This document shows, piece after piece, positions 9,421 to 18,540 of a DNA stretch of 64,000 nucleotides (positions within the stretch are counted from its first letter, which is position 1; each line of letters begins with the position of its first letter). The position numbers and the translations under genes were made by a program. Origin of the DNA: Pseudomonadota bacterium (GTDB taxonomy: Bacteria; Pseudomonadota; Gammaproteobacteria; Steroidobacterales; Steroidobacteraceae); contig JAJZDX010000006.1 in NCBI GenBank assembly GCA_021805865.1, forward strand, positions 102,391 to 166,390, in the 5' to 3' direction. Below the pieces are notes generated by a model. It worked only from the letters and a program-made list of their open reading frames with translations, searched no databases and had not been told where the DNA came from.

Positions 9421-11234
9421 AAAAATCGCCGGGAGCGATTTTTAACGCGGCGAAGCCGCGGCCCTCCGAGGGCGAGGCGCAGGAGGCGCCGGGCAGCGCG
9501 CTGTTGTCACCCGTGCTGCGCCGTCTGCTCGGCACGCTCCATCCCTATCGCGGCTGGATGGCGGGTGGTGCGGCGCTTGCCCTCCTTGCGGCGCTGGCCG
9601 CAATCGGCCTGATGGCGGTCTCAGGCTGGTTCATCGCGGCCATGGCGGTGGCCGGGGCCGGCGGCATCGTCATCAACTATTACACGCCCGCCGCGGCGAT
9701 TCGCGCGTTCGCCATCCTGCGCAGTGGCGGTCGCTACGGTGAGCGTGTCGTCACGCACGAGGCGACGCTGCGCGGTCTTGCGGGGTTGCGCGCCTGGCTG
9801 TTTCGACGATTGATCCCGTTGGCACCGGCGCGCTTGTCGGCACTGCGAAGCGCTGAGCTCTTCGCACGTCTGCGTGCCGACATCGATGCGCTGGAGCATT
9901 TCTATCTCGCCGTGCTGGTGCCGGCGGCCGTGGCGCTGCTCACCGTGGCGGCGGGGCTGCTCGTTTGCCTCATCGTGCTACCCGCCGCGGCCTCGGTGTT
10001 GCTGCTTGGCGCGCTCGTCGCGGGCGCGCTGCTGCCGCTTTGGATGCAGCGGCGCGCCGCGCAGGATGCGGCGCTCGCGGTGCGCGAGGCCGCCGCGTTG
10101 CGTGGTCTGCTGCTCGATGCTCTGCGCGGTCACGCCGAGCTGCTGGCCTGGGGAGGCGTCGCGGCGCACAACGGGCGCATCGATGCGCTGGCGGCCCGGG
10201 TAGAGGCGCGCAGGAACCGCATCGAGCTGCTGCAGGCGGTGACCGGCGGCGCGGTCGGACTGTTCGCGCAGCTCACGTTGCTTTCCGTGCTGGTGCTCGC
10301 CCTGGAGGCGGCGCATCGGGGAACACTGGCGGCGCCTCTGGTGGTGATGGTGTCTTTGTTGACGCTGGCTTCGTTCGAGGTGATCGCACCGCTCTCGGAG
10401 GCGCTGGCGCAGTGGCAGGCGACGCTCGTCGCCGGTGCACGCGTGTTCGAGCTCGCCGACACACCGCCCGCTTTCGTCGAGCCAGGCACCTGCGCGCCCC
10501 TGCCGCCGGCTCCCGCGATCGTGTTCGAGGGCGCTCGCCTGCGCTATGCCGAGGATGCGCCCTGGGCACTCGATGGCGTTGACCTCGCGCTGGCGCCGGG
10601 AGCGCGGGTGGCCGTGGTCGGCGCTTCGGGGGCGGGCAAGAGCTCGCTGCTGGCGGCGCTGCTGAAGCTGTACCCTCTGCAGGAGGGGCGGGTGCTGTTC
10701 GGAGGCCAGTCCGTGCAGGCGCTGCAGGGGGATGCGCTGCGCCGGCACATCGCGGTCATCGCGCAGCAGCCGCTGCTCTTCAACCTGTCGTTGCTCGAGA
10801 ACCTGCTGTTGGCGGCGCCCGAGGCGGATGCCGGCAGGATCGGGCGCGCCGTCGGACTCGCTCAGCTCGATCCGTTCGTAGCGTCCTTGACCGCGGGGTA
10901 TGATACCGTGTTAGGCGAGGGAGGGGCGCTCGTCTCCGGCGGCGAGGTCCGACGGATCGCCATCGCGCGCGCACTCCTTCAGGATGCGCCGGTGCTGGTG
11001 CTCGATGAGCCGACCGAAGGCTTGGATGCGCGCACGGCGCGTGATCTGTACGCGGCATTGGACGCGGCGGCGCGCAATCGAACGCTGCTCCTCATTACGC
11101 ACCGATTGAGCGGCCTGGCGCGCCTCGTGGACGAGGTCGTGGTGATGAGTGCCGGCCGGGCCATCGAGCGGGTACCGGTGGGCGATTATCTTGCCCGCGA
11201 GCCCACGGCCCGTATGGCCGAATCTGGAGGCTGA
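9417..11234 (+). CDS. cydC: Heterodimeric thiol ABC exporter CydDC, CydC subunit
   Basis: Partner of CydD in the bd-oxidase maturation exporter, 605 aa. The membrane domain includes the CydC-like stretch GWFIAAMAVAG near residue 65. The ATPase domain carries Walker A (GASGAGKSS), signature (VSGGEVRRIAIARAL) and Walker B (VLVLDEPTEGLD). The GTG start overlaps the cydD stop. Oddly, codons 2-19 are made of three back-to-back hairpins (see the repeat at 9421-9473), giving an N-terminal extension unlike other CydC proteins; conserved sequence begins only around residue 30 (LSPVLRRLL). If translation starts later, the extension would instead be untranslated. Confidence 0.9.
   Translation: MKKSPGAIFNAAKPRPSEGEAQEAPGSALLSPVLRRLLGTLHPYRGWMAGGAALALLAALAAIGLMAVSGWFIAAMAVAGAGGIVINYYTPAAAIRAFAILRSGGRYGERVVTHEATLRGLAGLRAWLFRRLIPLAPARLSALRSAELFARLRADIDALEHFYLAVLVPAAVALLTVAAGLLVCLIVLPAAASVLLLGALVAGALLPLWMQRRAAQDAALAVREAAALRGLLLDALRGHAELLAWGGVAAHNGRIDALAARVEARRNRIELLQAVTGGAVGLFAQLTLLSVLVLALEAAHRGTLAAPLVVMVSLLTLASFEVIAPLSEALAQWQATLVAGARVFELADTPPAFVEPGTCAPLPPAPAIVFEGARLRYAEDAPWALDGVDLALAPGARVAVVGASGAGKSSLLAALLKLYPLQEGRVLFGGQSVQALQGDALRRHIAVIAQQPLLFNLSLLENLLLAAPEADAGRIGRAVGLAQLDPFVASLTAGYDTVLGEGGALVSGGEVRRIAIARALLQDAPVLVLDEPTEGLDARTARDLYAALDAAARNRTLLLITHRLSGLARLVDEVVVMSAGRAIERVPVGDYLAREPTARMAESGG
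9421..9473. repeat. Three-hairpin palindromic element inside the 5' end of cydC
   Basis: Three adjacent inverted repeats: AAAAATCGC/GCGATTTTT (9421-9429 with 9435-9443), CGCGGC/GCCGCG (9446-9451 with 9455-9460) and GCCCTC/GAGGGC (9461-9466 with 9468-9473). The first core, ATCGCCGGGAGCGAT, recurs with one change (ATCGCCCGGAGCGAT) at 45861-45875 at the head of another three-hairpin stretch, and partly at 12661-12673. This looks like a dispersed REP-type element that has landed in a coding region. Family membership is inference. Confidence 0.6.
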
Positions 11235-11238
11235 CAGC

Positions 11239-11736
11239 ATGAGCCATTCCGTCTTGCTCAATCCCGATCATGCGCTGATTCGCGACTTTCTCGCCGGTGA
11301 CGGGACACCGCGGCCTTTCGATGCCAATCCCTTGGCGCGTGGGCTCGGGACGCACTTGCTCGCGGCCGATGCCCGGGAGGGCTCGGTGACGCTCGCCTTC
11401 ACGCCCGGGCCGCAGTTTCTGCAGGGCAACGGCTGCGTGCAGGGCGGGAGCGTCGCCGCGATGCTGGACTTCGCGCTCGCACTCGCGGTGCTGACGCGCC
11501 TTGCACCGGGTCAGAGTCACTCCACGGTGTCATTCTCGGTCAACCTGCTGCGGCCCACACACGTGGGGCGCTATATCGCTCGGGGCCGCATCGAGCGCCT
11601 GGGCTCACGGCTTGCATTCGCGCACGCCAGCCTCGCTCTCGACGGTACCGAGGAACTGGTGGCGACGTCCACCGGGGTCATGTCGCTGCGAGAGGGGACG
11701 CAGGCGGGCTCGAGCGGCCGGCCAGCGGTGATTTGA
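11239..11736 (+). CDS. PaaI/YigI-type hotdog-fold thioesterase
   Basis: Predicted acyl-CoA thioesterase of 165 aa. The core carries the family pattern LQGNGCVQGGSVAAMLDFALALA (about residues 55-80), where the N-G-x-V-x-G-G loop and following acidic residue form the active site at the dimer interface. ATG 11239 has a good SD (CTGGAGG) and lies 4 nt after cydC, so it may be read through from the cyd operon, although no functional link to cytochrome bd is known. The substrate is unknown; members act on phenylacetyl-, hydroxybenzoyl- and medium-chain acyl-CoAs. Confidence 0.82.
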   Translation: MSHSVLLNPDHALIRDFLAGDGTPRPFDANPLARGLGTHLLAADAREGSVTLAFTPGPQFLQGNGCVQGGSVAAMLDFALALAVLTRLAPGQSHSTVSFSVNLLRPTHVGRYIARGRIERLGSRLAFAHASLALDGTEELVATSTGVMSLREGTQAGSSGRPAVI

Positions 11737-11820
11737 CACCGGAGCACGGGAGGTTCGCCGGATTATGTCTCCTAGCGCATTGGCGCGGGCGAGTGCAAGG
11801 AGTAAATTCACAAAAGTAGA

Positions 11821-11857
11821 AATTCATCCTCCCTGCCCTCCGGGGCAGGCGGGAATT
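11821..11857. repeat. Hairpin between the thioesterase and IalB-like genes
   Basis: Perfect 7-bp stem CCTGCCC/GGGCAGG (11832-11838 with 11843-11849, loop TCCG), flanked by a further pairing AATTC/GAATT (11821-11825 with 11853-11857). No T-run follows, so it is not a standard intrinsic terminator; it may be a processing or REP-type hairpin. Confidence 0.5.
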
Positions 11858-11911
11858 AAGTCAAAGAGGGTCGCCTGATCGCGGTCCGCAGAGCAACCAC
11901 GGAGAATGACA

Positions 11912-12439
11912 ATGAAGAAAAATTACGCCACGCTGCTCGTGGTCTTGCTCCTGGGGCTCGCCGGGCGTGCTTCGGCCGCCTCGCTCACATTCGGTCACTG
12001 GCTGGTCGCCACCTCCGATGACGGCAGCTACTCCTATGCGGCCACCGTGAACGGGCAGGGCGAGGTCTTCGGGGAGTTCTGCGCCTACAAGTCGGCCTCG
12101 TGCCGATGGCTGCTCGCCGTTCGCACGCGCTGCCGGTTCGGGGACGTGTACCCGGTACTGGCCAATTCCAGCAGCGGTGCCAATCCCGTCGCGATCTTCT
12201 GCGTCGGAGCGGTGGGCAAACGGATCTATGGCATGGCGCTGATGAACCGCGGGAAGCTCGAGCAGAGCATTGCGCATGCGGCACAGGTCGGCTTCGCGGT
12301 TCCGCTCGGTAACGGCGGTTTCACGGTAGCGCATTTTCAGCTGAACGGACGGGTCCAGGCGACATCCTTCCTGCAGAAGTCCTTCTTCGCGGAAATCCAG
12401 CGCCGGCGGCGGGCTGAAGCGGCCGAGCAGCCGCTTTAG
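11912..12439 (+). CDS. Secreted IalB-like (invasion-associated locus B) protein
   Basis: A 175-aa protein with a clean Sec signal peptide (MKKNYATLLVVLLLGLAG, cleavage expected after RASA). The mature part starts with FGHWLVATSDDG and contains four cysteines in pairs (FCAYKSASC and, later, TRC and FC), resembling the IalB/Pfam06776 domain of proteobacterial periplasmic proteins whose molecular role is unclear. ATG 11912 is preferred over ATG 11906 because GGAG lies 7 nt before the former and only 1 nt before the latter. It stands alone between the thioesterase and the RND operon. The family call is moderate; the secretion prediction is firm. Confidence 0.6.
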   Translation: MKKNYATLLVVLLLGLAGRASAASLTFGHWLVATSDDGSYSYAATVNGQGEVFGEFCAYKSASCRWLLAVRTRCRFGDVYPVLANSSSGANPVAIFCVGAVGKRIYGMALMNRGKLEQSIAHAAQVGFAVPLGNGGFTVAHFQLNGRVQATSFLQKSFFAEIQRRRRAEAAEQPL

Positions 12440-12458
12440 TTCGCAGGGCGGAGATCTC

Positions 12459-12481
12459 CCTCCTCCCTTCGAGGGAGGAGG
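12459..12481. repeat. 10-bp perfect hairpin after the IalB-like gene
   Basis: CCTCCTCCCT/AGGGAGGAGG with a TCG loop, 20 nt downstream of the stop codon. The stem is strong enough to act as a transcription end or RNA-stabilising structure, but it has no T-tract. Confidence 0.5.
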
Positions 12482-12544
12482 CAAGCCCGTGTGCGACGAG
12501 GGCACGTTCAAGTGCGTCGAGCCGAACTCAGACGGCCCGCCGAC

Positions 12545-12557
12545 GGGTAAAATACCC
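12545..12557. promoter_or_regulatory. Small palindrome upstream of the RND operon
   Basis: GGGTA-AAA-TACCC, a perfect 5-bp-arm inverted repeat that overlaps a -10-like TAAAAT. It lies 148 nt before the adaptor start in the otherwise gene-free 12440-12704 stretch. It could be a repressor site for the pump; no -35 is evident and no regulator gene adjoins. Confidence 0.3.
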
Positions 12558-12704
12558 CTTCTCTAGCCGTATCGAGCGCGCGTAGCGAGAGCCCGGCGGG
12601 CAGCCCTTGGGGGACGCCTCCTCTTCCCGGCTGCTCCTTAATCAAGCGGGCCGCAGCGAGATCGCCGGGAGCGGTCTAGACAGAATATCAGGACAGGAGC
12701 GGTG

Positions 12705-13835
12705 ATGAAGAACGTGATGGCGCGACGACTGGTCATCGTGCTGGTCTCGATGGGGCTGTTGCTGGGGGCCGTGGTGGCCTGGAACCACATCAAGGCGCAC
12801 TTTATCGCCCAGTTCATGGCAAAAAACGCCTCGATGCCTCAGACGGTATCGACGGCTGTGGTGCGCTACTCGAGCTGGCAGCCTCACCTCGCATCCGTGG
12901 GGAGCCTGCGCGCGGTCCACGGTGTCGAAGTCAGCCCGCAGGTGGCCGGCATGGTGGTCAGCGTCGACTTCAAGTCCGGATCCTATGCCCATGCGGGACA
13001 GGCGCTGATTCATCTCAATGATGCGCCCGAAGTTGCGCAGTTGCGCTCGTTGCAGGCCACGGCGCACTACGACTGGCTCACCTATCAGCGCGATGTGAGC
13101 CAGTACAAGGCCCAGGCGATCGGCAAGGCGGTGCTCGATGCCGCGACGGCCAACTGGAAGAGCGCCGAGGCCCAGAAGGCCGCAGAGGCGGCGCTGATTG
13201 CGGAATTGACCATCCGGGCCCCCTTCAACGGCCGGCTCGGTATCACCACCGTCAATCCCGGGCAGTACCTGCAGGCGGGAGCTTCCGTCGTGACGCTGGA
13301 GTCGCTCGACCCGATCTATGTCGACTTCAAGCTCCCACAGGTCGACTTGTCCCGGGTGAGGGTCGGGCAGACCGTGCACGTCACCACCAGCGCGTTTCCG
13401 GGCAGCGTGTTCACCGGCCGCGTGACCTCCATCGACTCGGAGGTCGATCCGTCCACCCGCAATTTCGAGGCGGAGGCCACGATCGCCAACTCGCAGCGCC
13501 GGCTCACGCCCGGGATGTTCGTGGACACCGCGGTCGAGTCGGGCGCCCCGCGACGCTACCTCACCCTGCCGCAGACGGCCATCAGCTACAACCCTTACGG
13601 CGATACGGTGTTCGTGGTGAAGCACGGGGCGACGTCCGCCCCGGACCCGACGGTGCAGCAGGTGTTCGTGACCCTGGGCCCCACGCGCCGCGATCAGGTC
13701 GCCGTTCTGAAGGGCCTCTCGGCGGGCGAGCAGATCGTGACCAGCGGTGCGATGAAGCTCAAGAACGGCACGCCCATCAGTATCAGCAGCGGCGGGCAGC
13801 CGCACGGCAACTCCGCCGCCGCGCAGGATCGGTGA
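12705..13835 (+). CDS. RND efflux periplasmic adaptor (membrane fusion protein)
   Basis: Periplasmic adaptor for the RND pump encoded next, 376 aa. An N-terminal hydrophobic anchor (about residues 7-25) is followed by a first lipoyl half (VEVSPQVAGMVVSVDFKSGSYA), a short alpha hairpin (QATAHYDWLTYQRDVSQYK), a second lipoyl half (TIRAPFNGRLGITTVNPGQY) and beta-barrel and membrane-proximal domains (VGQTVHVTTSAFPGSVF). ATG 12705 is chosen over GTG 12702 because AGGAG is spaced 5 nt from it. The gap to the pump gene is 4 nt. There is no outer-membrane channel gene in this operon. Confidence 0.92.
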   Translation: MKNVMARRLVIVLVSMGLLLGAVVAWNHIKAHFIAQFMAKNASMPQTVSTAVVRYSSWQPHLASVGSLRAVHGVEVSPQVAGMVVSVDFKSGSYAHAGQALIHLNDAPEVAQLRSLQATAHYDWLTYQRDVSQYKAQAIGKAVLDAATANWKSAEAQKAAEAALIAELTIRAPFNGRLGITTVNPGQYLQAGASVVTLESLDPIYVDFKLPQVDLSRVRVGQTVHVTTSAFPGSVFTGRVTSIDSEVDPSTRNFEAEATIANSQRRLTPGMFVDTAVESGAPRRYLTLPQTAISYNPYGDTVFVVKHGATSAPDPTVQQVFVTLGPTRRDQVAVLKGLSAGEQIVTSGAMKLKNGTPISISSGGQPHGNSAAAQDR

Positions 13836-13839
13836 CAGC

Positions 13840-16800
13840 GTGAGATTCACCGACATCTTCATCCGGCGGCCGGTGCTCGCGGCCGTCGTCAGTCTGCTGA
13901 TCCTGGTGCTCGGCGCGCGCGCGATCTTCCAGCTGCCGGTCACCCAGTACCCCAAGACCCAGAGCGCGGTGATCACGGTCACCACGTACTACTACGGCGC
14001 GGATGCGCAGACGGTGGCCGGGTTCATCACCCAGCCGCTCGAGACGGCGATCGCCCAGGCACAGGGCATCGACTACATGTCCTCCGAGTCGATGCCCGGC
14101 GAGTCCGTCATCACCGCGACACTGCGCCTCAACTACAGCGCCAACAAGGCGCTCACCCAGATCAGCGCCCAGGTGAACGCGGTGCGCAACCAATTGCCGC
14201 CGCAGTCGCAGCTTCCGGTCATCGCGCTGGCGAAGAACCAGACGACCGACACGATGTACATCGGCTACTTCAGCAGCGTGCTGCGGCTGAACGCGCTGAC
14301 CGACTTCCTGTTGCGCGTGGTGCAGCCGCAGTTGAACGCCATTCCCGGCGTGCAGAACGCCGAGATCTTCGGCGGGCGCATCTTCGCGCTGCGGGCCTGG
14401 CTGGACCCCAACCGCATGGCGGCGTACGGTGTCACCGCGGCCGACGTCTCCCAGGCGCTGGCGGCCAACAACTACCTGTCGGCCGCGGGCCATACCAAGG
14501 GGCGGATGGTCAGCATCAATCTGACCGCCTCGACCGATCCGAAGACGCTGCGGGCATTCCGAAACCTGGTGATCCGCGACCAGAACGGGGCGATCGTGCG
14601 CCTGAAGGACGTGGCCACGGTCGTGCTCGGCGCCCAGAATTACAACTTCAGCGTGCGCTTCAGCGGCAGCCCGGGTGTGTTCATCGGCATCAAGGTAGCC
14701 CCCAGCGCCAATATTCTCGACGTGGCGCAGCGGGTCAAGGCGGAGCTGCCGGTCATCGCGCGCCAGCTGCCGAACGGCATCACTCAGAAAGTGGTGTTCA
14801 ACACCACCAGCTTCATTCACGCCTCCATCGTCGATGTCATCCGTACGCTGATCGAGGCGCTGCTCATCGTCACGGTGGTCATCTTCCTGTTTCTCGGCAG
14901 CCCGCGGGCGGTCGCCGTGCCGGCGTTGGCGATGCCTTTGTCGATCGTCGGCGCCTTCATCGTCATGCTGGCGCTCGGCTACTCCGTCAACCTGCTGACG
15001 CTGCTTGCTCTGGTGCTGGCGATCGGACTGGTGGTCGATGATGCCATCATCGTCGTGGAGAACGTCGACCGGCACATGAAGGAGGGGAGCACGCCGTTCG
15101 AGGCGGCTGTTCAGGGTGCGCGCGAGCTCGGCGGGCCCATCATCGCCATGACCGCCGTGCTGGTGGCGGCTTACGTGCCGATCGCCTTCCAGGGCGGGCT
15201 CACCGGCATGCTGTTCACCCAGTTTGCCTTCACCCTGGTCGGGGCGGTCACCGCCTCGGGCATCATCGCGCTCACGCTCTCGCCGATGATGTGCTCGCGC
15301 ATCTTCCGCGCCGAGCAGGAGGACAACCGCTTCACTCACCTGCTCGATCGCGGGTTCGCCCGGCTGCGTCGCGGCTATCACCGCGTGCTGCAGAACTGGT
15401 TGTCGACCTGGCCGGTGTTGATCGTGCTCGGGGTGGTGCTGCTTGCCGGCGTGTTCTACCTGTTCATGACCTCCAAGCACCAGCTCGCGCCGCAGGAGGA
15501 TCAGGGCGTGGTGCTCTACCAGGTGATCGGGCCTCCGGATGCGACCCTCGCCCAGATGGAGAGCTACAGCCACCAGATCTACCAGGATGCGCGCTCGCTG
15601 CCGGAAACCACCCAGGTGTTCCAGATGACCGGTACCCCGTCGGTGAGCCAGGGATTCGGCGGCGTGCTGCTCAAGCCCTGGAACGAGCGCACCCGCACCG
15701 CCACGCAGCTGCAGCAGATCCTGCAGCGCCGCTGGAATCACATCGCCGGGGCGCGCGTGGTGGCCTTTCAGTTCCCCTCGCTCCCCGGGTCGCAGGGCCT
15801 GCCGGTGCAGTTCGAGATCACCACCGCCGAGCCGATCGCCAATCTGAACGCCGTCGCGAGGCAGGTGCTCGCGCGTGCGCGGGCGAGCGGGCTGTTTTTC
15901 TTCGTGGACGATGAGCTGAAGATCGATCAGCCGCAGGATGAGCTGGTGGTCAATCCCAACAAGGTGGCCGACCTCGGTCTCACCCAGGAGGACGTCGCCT
16001 CGACGCTGGGGGCGGCGCTCGGCGGCGGCTATGTCAATTACTTCGAGCTCGGCGGCCGCTCGTACGAGGTGATGCCGCAGGTGCGGCAGCGGTTTCGGCT
16101 GAATCCCAGCCAGATTCTGGATTATCACCTGCGCACGGCCTCCGGGCACATCGTGGAGCTCGGCACGGTGGCGCACCTGAAACCCGAGGTCGTGCCCGAG
16201 GCGGTCACGCATTTCCAGCGCCTGAATGCCGCCCTGATCGCGGGCGTTCCGGCCGTCTCGCAGGGCCAGGCGCTCGCCTTCCTGCGCAACGCGCTGCACA
16301 AGGTCGCCCCCACAGGGTACAAGGCCGACTACGCCGGCGAGTCCCGCCAGTTCATGAACGGCTCCAACAGCTTCGTCGCGACTTTCGGCTTTGCGCTCAT
16401 CATCGTGTTCCTGGTGCTCGCGGCGCTGTTCGAGAGCTTCCGCGACCCGGTGGTCATCCTGGTGTCTGTGCCGGCGGCCCTGTTCGGTGCGCTGCTGTTC
16501 ATCAATCTCGGCTTCACGACGATCAACATCTATACCCAGGTGGGCCTGGTGACGCTGCTCGGGCTGATCAGCAAGCACGGCATCCTCATGGTGCAGTTCG
16601 CCAACGATCAGCAGCGCGCCGGCAAGACGAAGCTCGAGGCCATCGAGGCGGCCGCCGAGGTGCGGCTGCGCCCGATTCTCATGACCACGGCGGCGATGGT
16701 CGTGGGCGTGCTGCCGCTGGTGCTGGCCTCGGGCGCGGGCGCGGCCGGAAGGAAGGCCATGGGCATCGTGATCTTCACCGGCCTGTCCATCGGCACGCTG

Positions 16801-16914
16801 TTCACCCTGTTCATCGTGCCGGCGGTCTACCTGCTGCTGGCGCAGGACCACGAAAAAGACCGGCAGAAGGCGGCAAGCCTCGTTACCGAGGCTGCCGCGG
16901 CCGCGGCGGAGTGA
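13840..16914 (+). CDS. RND-family multidrug efflux pump (AcrB/MexB-like inner-membrane subunit)
   Basis: Proton-driven trimeric exporter, 1024 aa, the normal HAE-1 length. Start region VRFTDIFIRRPVLAAVVSLL is typical. The TM4 proton-relay motif GLVVDDAIIVVENVDRHM is intact around residues 400-420, and the C-terminal half ends with GLISKHGILMVQFAN and EAAAEVRLRPILMTTAAM. Start is GTG 13840, 4 nt after the adaptor. With no channel gene nearby it must borrow an outer-membrane protein, possibly the NodT-like one or a TolC elsewhere. The closest named groups by pattern are MexB/MdtBC-like pumps; substrates cannot be assigned. Confidence 0.94.
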   Translation: MRFTDIFIRRPVLAAVVSLLILVLGARAIFQLPVTQYPKTQSAVITVTTYYYGADAQTVAGFITQPLETAIAQAQGIDYMSSESMPGESVITATLRLNYSANKALTQISAQVNAVRNQLPPQSQLPVIALAKNQTTDTMYIGYFSSVLRLNALTDFLLRVVQPQLNAIPGVQNAEIFGGRIFALRAWLDPNRMAAYGVTAADVSQALAANNYLSAAGHTKGRMVSINLTASTDPKTLRAFRNLVIRDQNGAIVRLKDVATVVLGAQNYNFSVRFSGSPGVFIGIKVAPSANILDVAQRVKAELPVIARQLPNGITQKVVFNTTSFIHASIVDVIRTLIEALLIVTVVIFLFLGSPRAVAVPALAMPLSIVGAFIVMLALGYSVNLLTLLALVLAIGLVVDDAIIVVENVDRHMKEGSTPFEAAVQGARELGGPIIAMTAVLVAAYVPIAFQGGLTGMLFTQFAFTLVGAVTASGIIALTLSPMMCSRIFRAEQEDNRFTHLLDRGFARLRRGYHRVLQNWLSTWPVLIVLGVVLLAGVFYLFMTSKHQLAPQEDQGVVLYQVIGPPDATLAQMESYSHQIYQDARSLPETTQVFQMTGTPSVSQGFGGVLLKPWNERTRTATQLQQILQRRWNHIAGARVVAFQFPSLPGSQGLPVQFEITTAEPIANLNAVARQVLARARASGLFFFVDDELKIDQPQDELVVNPNKVADLGLTQEDVASTLGAALGGGYVNYFELGGRSYEVMPQVRQRFRLNPSQILDYHLRTASGHIVELGTVAHLKPEVVPEAVTHFQRLNAALIAGVPAVSQGQALAFLRNALHKVAPTGYKADYAGESRQFMNGSNSFVATFGFALIIVFLVLAALFESFRDPVVILVSVPAALFGALLFINLGFTTINIYTQVGLVTLLGLISKHGILMVQFANDQQRAGKTKLEAIEAAAEVRLRPILMTTAAMVVGVLPLVLASGAGAAGRKAMGIVIFTGLSIGTLFTLFIVPAVYLLLAQDHEKDRQKAASLVTEAAAAAAE

Positions 16915-17018
16915 CTCTGGCGCGGCGATTCTCTTCCCGGCACGCGGTGCCGGTCGCGTGCACGGGGTTGGCATCACGCCGACTCCGTGGAGTCCCGCGC
17001 GCAGCGCGTGAGCGGAAT

Positions 17019-17032
17019 TTGATCCCCGTCAA
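17019..17032. promoter_or_regulatory. FNR-type box upstream of ubiD
   Basis: TTGATCCCCGTCAA fits the FNR consensus TTGAT-N4-ATCAA with one mismatch. A -10-like TAGCGT lies at 17054-17059, its centre 31 nt after the box centre, which is class II activator spacing (-41.5). This predicts a start site about 17067, almost at the ubiD ATG (17068), hence a leaderless message. Binding by the FNR encoded at 20998 is inferred. Confidence 0.7.
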
Positions 17033-17067
17033 TCGCGGACAGGCGCTCTGCGGTAGCGTCCGCACGG

Positions 17068-18540
17068 ATGGCATTCCATGATTTGCGCTCGTTCCTCGCC
17101 CGCCTGGAGGAAAGCGGCGACCTGCGCCGCGTCGGTTCAGCGGTCAGCTCCGAACTCGAGAGCACTTCCTTCTGTCTGCGCGCGCTCAAGGCCGGTGGCC
17201 CGGCGCTGCTGTTCGAGCGGCCCACGGGCTCGCGGCACGCGTTCCTCGGGAATCTGTTCGGGCACCGGCGGCGCATCGACGCGGCCCTCGGCGGGCGGTG
17301 CGCCGGAAACCTGCGTCAGCTGGGTGAGCTGCTCGCCGCGCTGAAGGAGCCGCATTGGCCCGCGAGCCTGCGTGAGGCGCTCGCGAGCTGGCCGCAGTTC
17401 GCGCAGCTCGCGCACGTGGCGCCGCGGCAGACCCAGTGGGCGGCCTTTCAGGAAAACACCCTCGGGGGCTCGGAGCTCGATCTCGACCGCCTGCCCATCC
17501 AGCGCTGCTGGCCCGAGGATGCGGCGCGGCTGATCACGCTCGGCCTGGTCGTCACGCGCGGTCCGCGCAAGGCACGCCAGAATGTGGCCATCTATCGCCA
17601 GCAGGTCATCGACCGCAACCGCGTGATCATGCGCTGGCTGGCGCATCGGGGCGGCGCCGGCGACTTCGCCGACTGGCAGCACGACCGGCCCGGCGAGCCC
17701 TTCCCCGTGCTGATTGCGATCGGCGCCGATCCGGCGACGCTGCTTGCCGCCGTGGCGCCGATCCCCGACACACTCTCGGAATACGAATTCGCGGGCCTGC
17801 TGCGCGGGGAGCGCAGCAGCGTCGTCCACTGCGGGCTGACGGGGCTCGATGCGCCGGCCGGCGCCGAGATCGTCCTGGAGGGCTTCATCCGGCCGGGCGA
17901 CCGTGCGCTCGAGGGGCCCTTCGGGGATCACACCGGCTACTACAACTCCCGGGCGGAGTTTCCGGTGGTCACCCTCGAGCGGATGCACCTGCGCTCCGGG
18001 GCGATCTACCAGGGCAGCTACATGGGCCGCTCGCCCCATGATGAGCCCTCCGTGCTCGCCATGGCGCTCAACGAGCTGTTCGTGCCCATCCTGCGGCGCA
18101 TCTTCCCCGAGATCGTCGACTTTCACCTGCCGGCGGAAGCCTGCTCCTATCGCATGGCCGTCGTCAGCATCCGCAAGCAGTATCCGGGTCACGCGCGCCG
18201 CGTCATGATGGGAATCTGGTCGTATATGCGCCAGTTCACGTACACCAAGTTCGTGATCGTGACCGACGAGGACATCGATGTGCGCAACTGGCAGGAGGTC
18301 GTCTGGGCGGTGGCGACGCGCGTCGATCCGGCGCGCGATGCGATGCTCGTGGAAAACACCCCGATCGATTACCTCGATTTCGCAAGCCCCGTTGCCGGAC
18401 TCGGCTCGAAGCTGGGACTGGATGCGACTCACAAGTGGCCGGGCGAGACCACCCGGGAATGGGGCCGCTCCATCACGCTCGATCCGCAGGTGGAGCGTCG
18501 TGTGGATGCCTTGTGGTCGGAGTGCTTCGGCCGTGCCTGA
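17068..18540 (+). CDS. ubiD: UbiD-family prFMN decarboxylase (3-polyprenyl-4-hydroxybenzoate decarboxylase)
   Basis: Decarboxylates the polyprenylated 4-hydroxybenzoate intermediate of ubiquinone synthesis using prenylated FMN (made by UbiX, not in this window). The 490-aa product follows E. coli UbiD from its first residues ([19 protein letters not shown]) through [35 protein letters not shown] and [20 protein letters not shown], so the start is well supported. It is the first gene of an apparent ubiD-ubiU-ubiV operon and has an FNR box 36 nt upstream, tying it to the anaerobic branch. UbiD relatives acting on other aromatics exist, but the neighbours make ubiquinone the best reading. Confidence 0.93.
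   Translation: MAFHDLRSFLARLEESGDLRRVGSAVSSELESTSFCLRALKAGGPALLFERPTGSRHAFLGNLFGHRRRIDAALGGRCAGNLRQLGELLAALKEPHWPASLREALASWPQFAQLAHVAPRQTQWAAFQENTLGGSELDLDRLPIQRCWPEDAARLITLGLVVTRGPRKARQNVAIYRQQVIDRNRVIMRWLAHRGGAGDFADWQHDRPGEPFPVLIAIGADPATLLAAVAPIPDTLSEYEFAGLLRGERSSVVHCGLTGLDAPAGAEIVLEGFIRPGDRALEGPFGDHTGYYNSRAEFPVVTLERMHLRSGAIYQGSYMGRSPHDEPSVLAMALNELFVPILRRIFPEIVDFHLPAEACSYRMAVVSIRKQYPGHARRVMMGIWSYMRQFTYTKFVIVTDEDIDVRNWQEVVWAVATRVDPARDAMLVENTPIDYLDFASPVAGLGSKLGLDATHKWPGETTREWGRSITLDPQVERRVDALWSECFGRA

Noticed and set aside
13783..16977. Very long antisense reading frame (over 1,000 codons) opposite the RND pump, and a similar one opposite cydAB
   Set aside because: High G+C keeps the complementary frame free of stops. 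Translations are Arg/His/Asp-rich with no recognisable domain, while the sense genes are clear.
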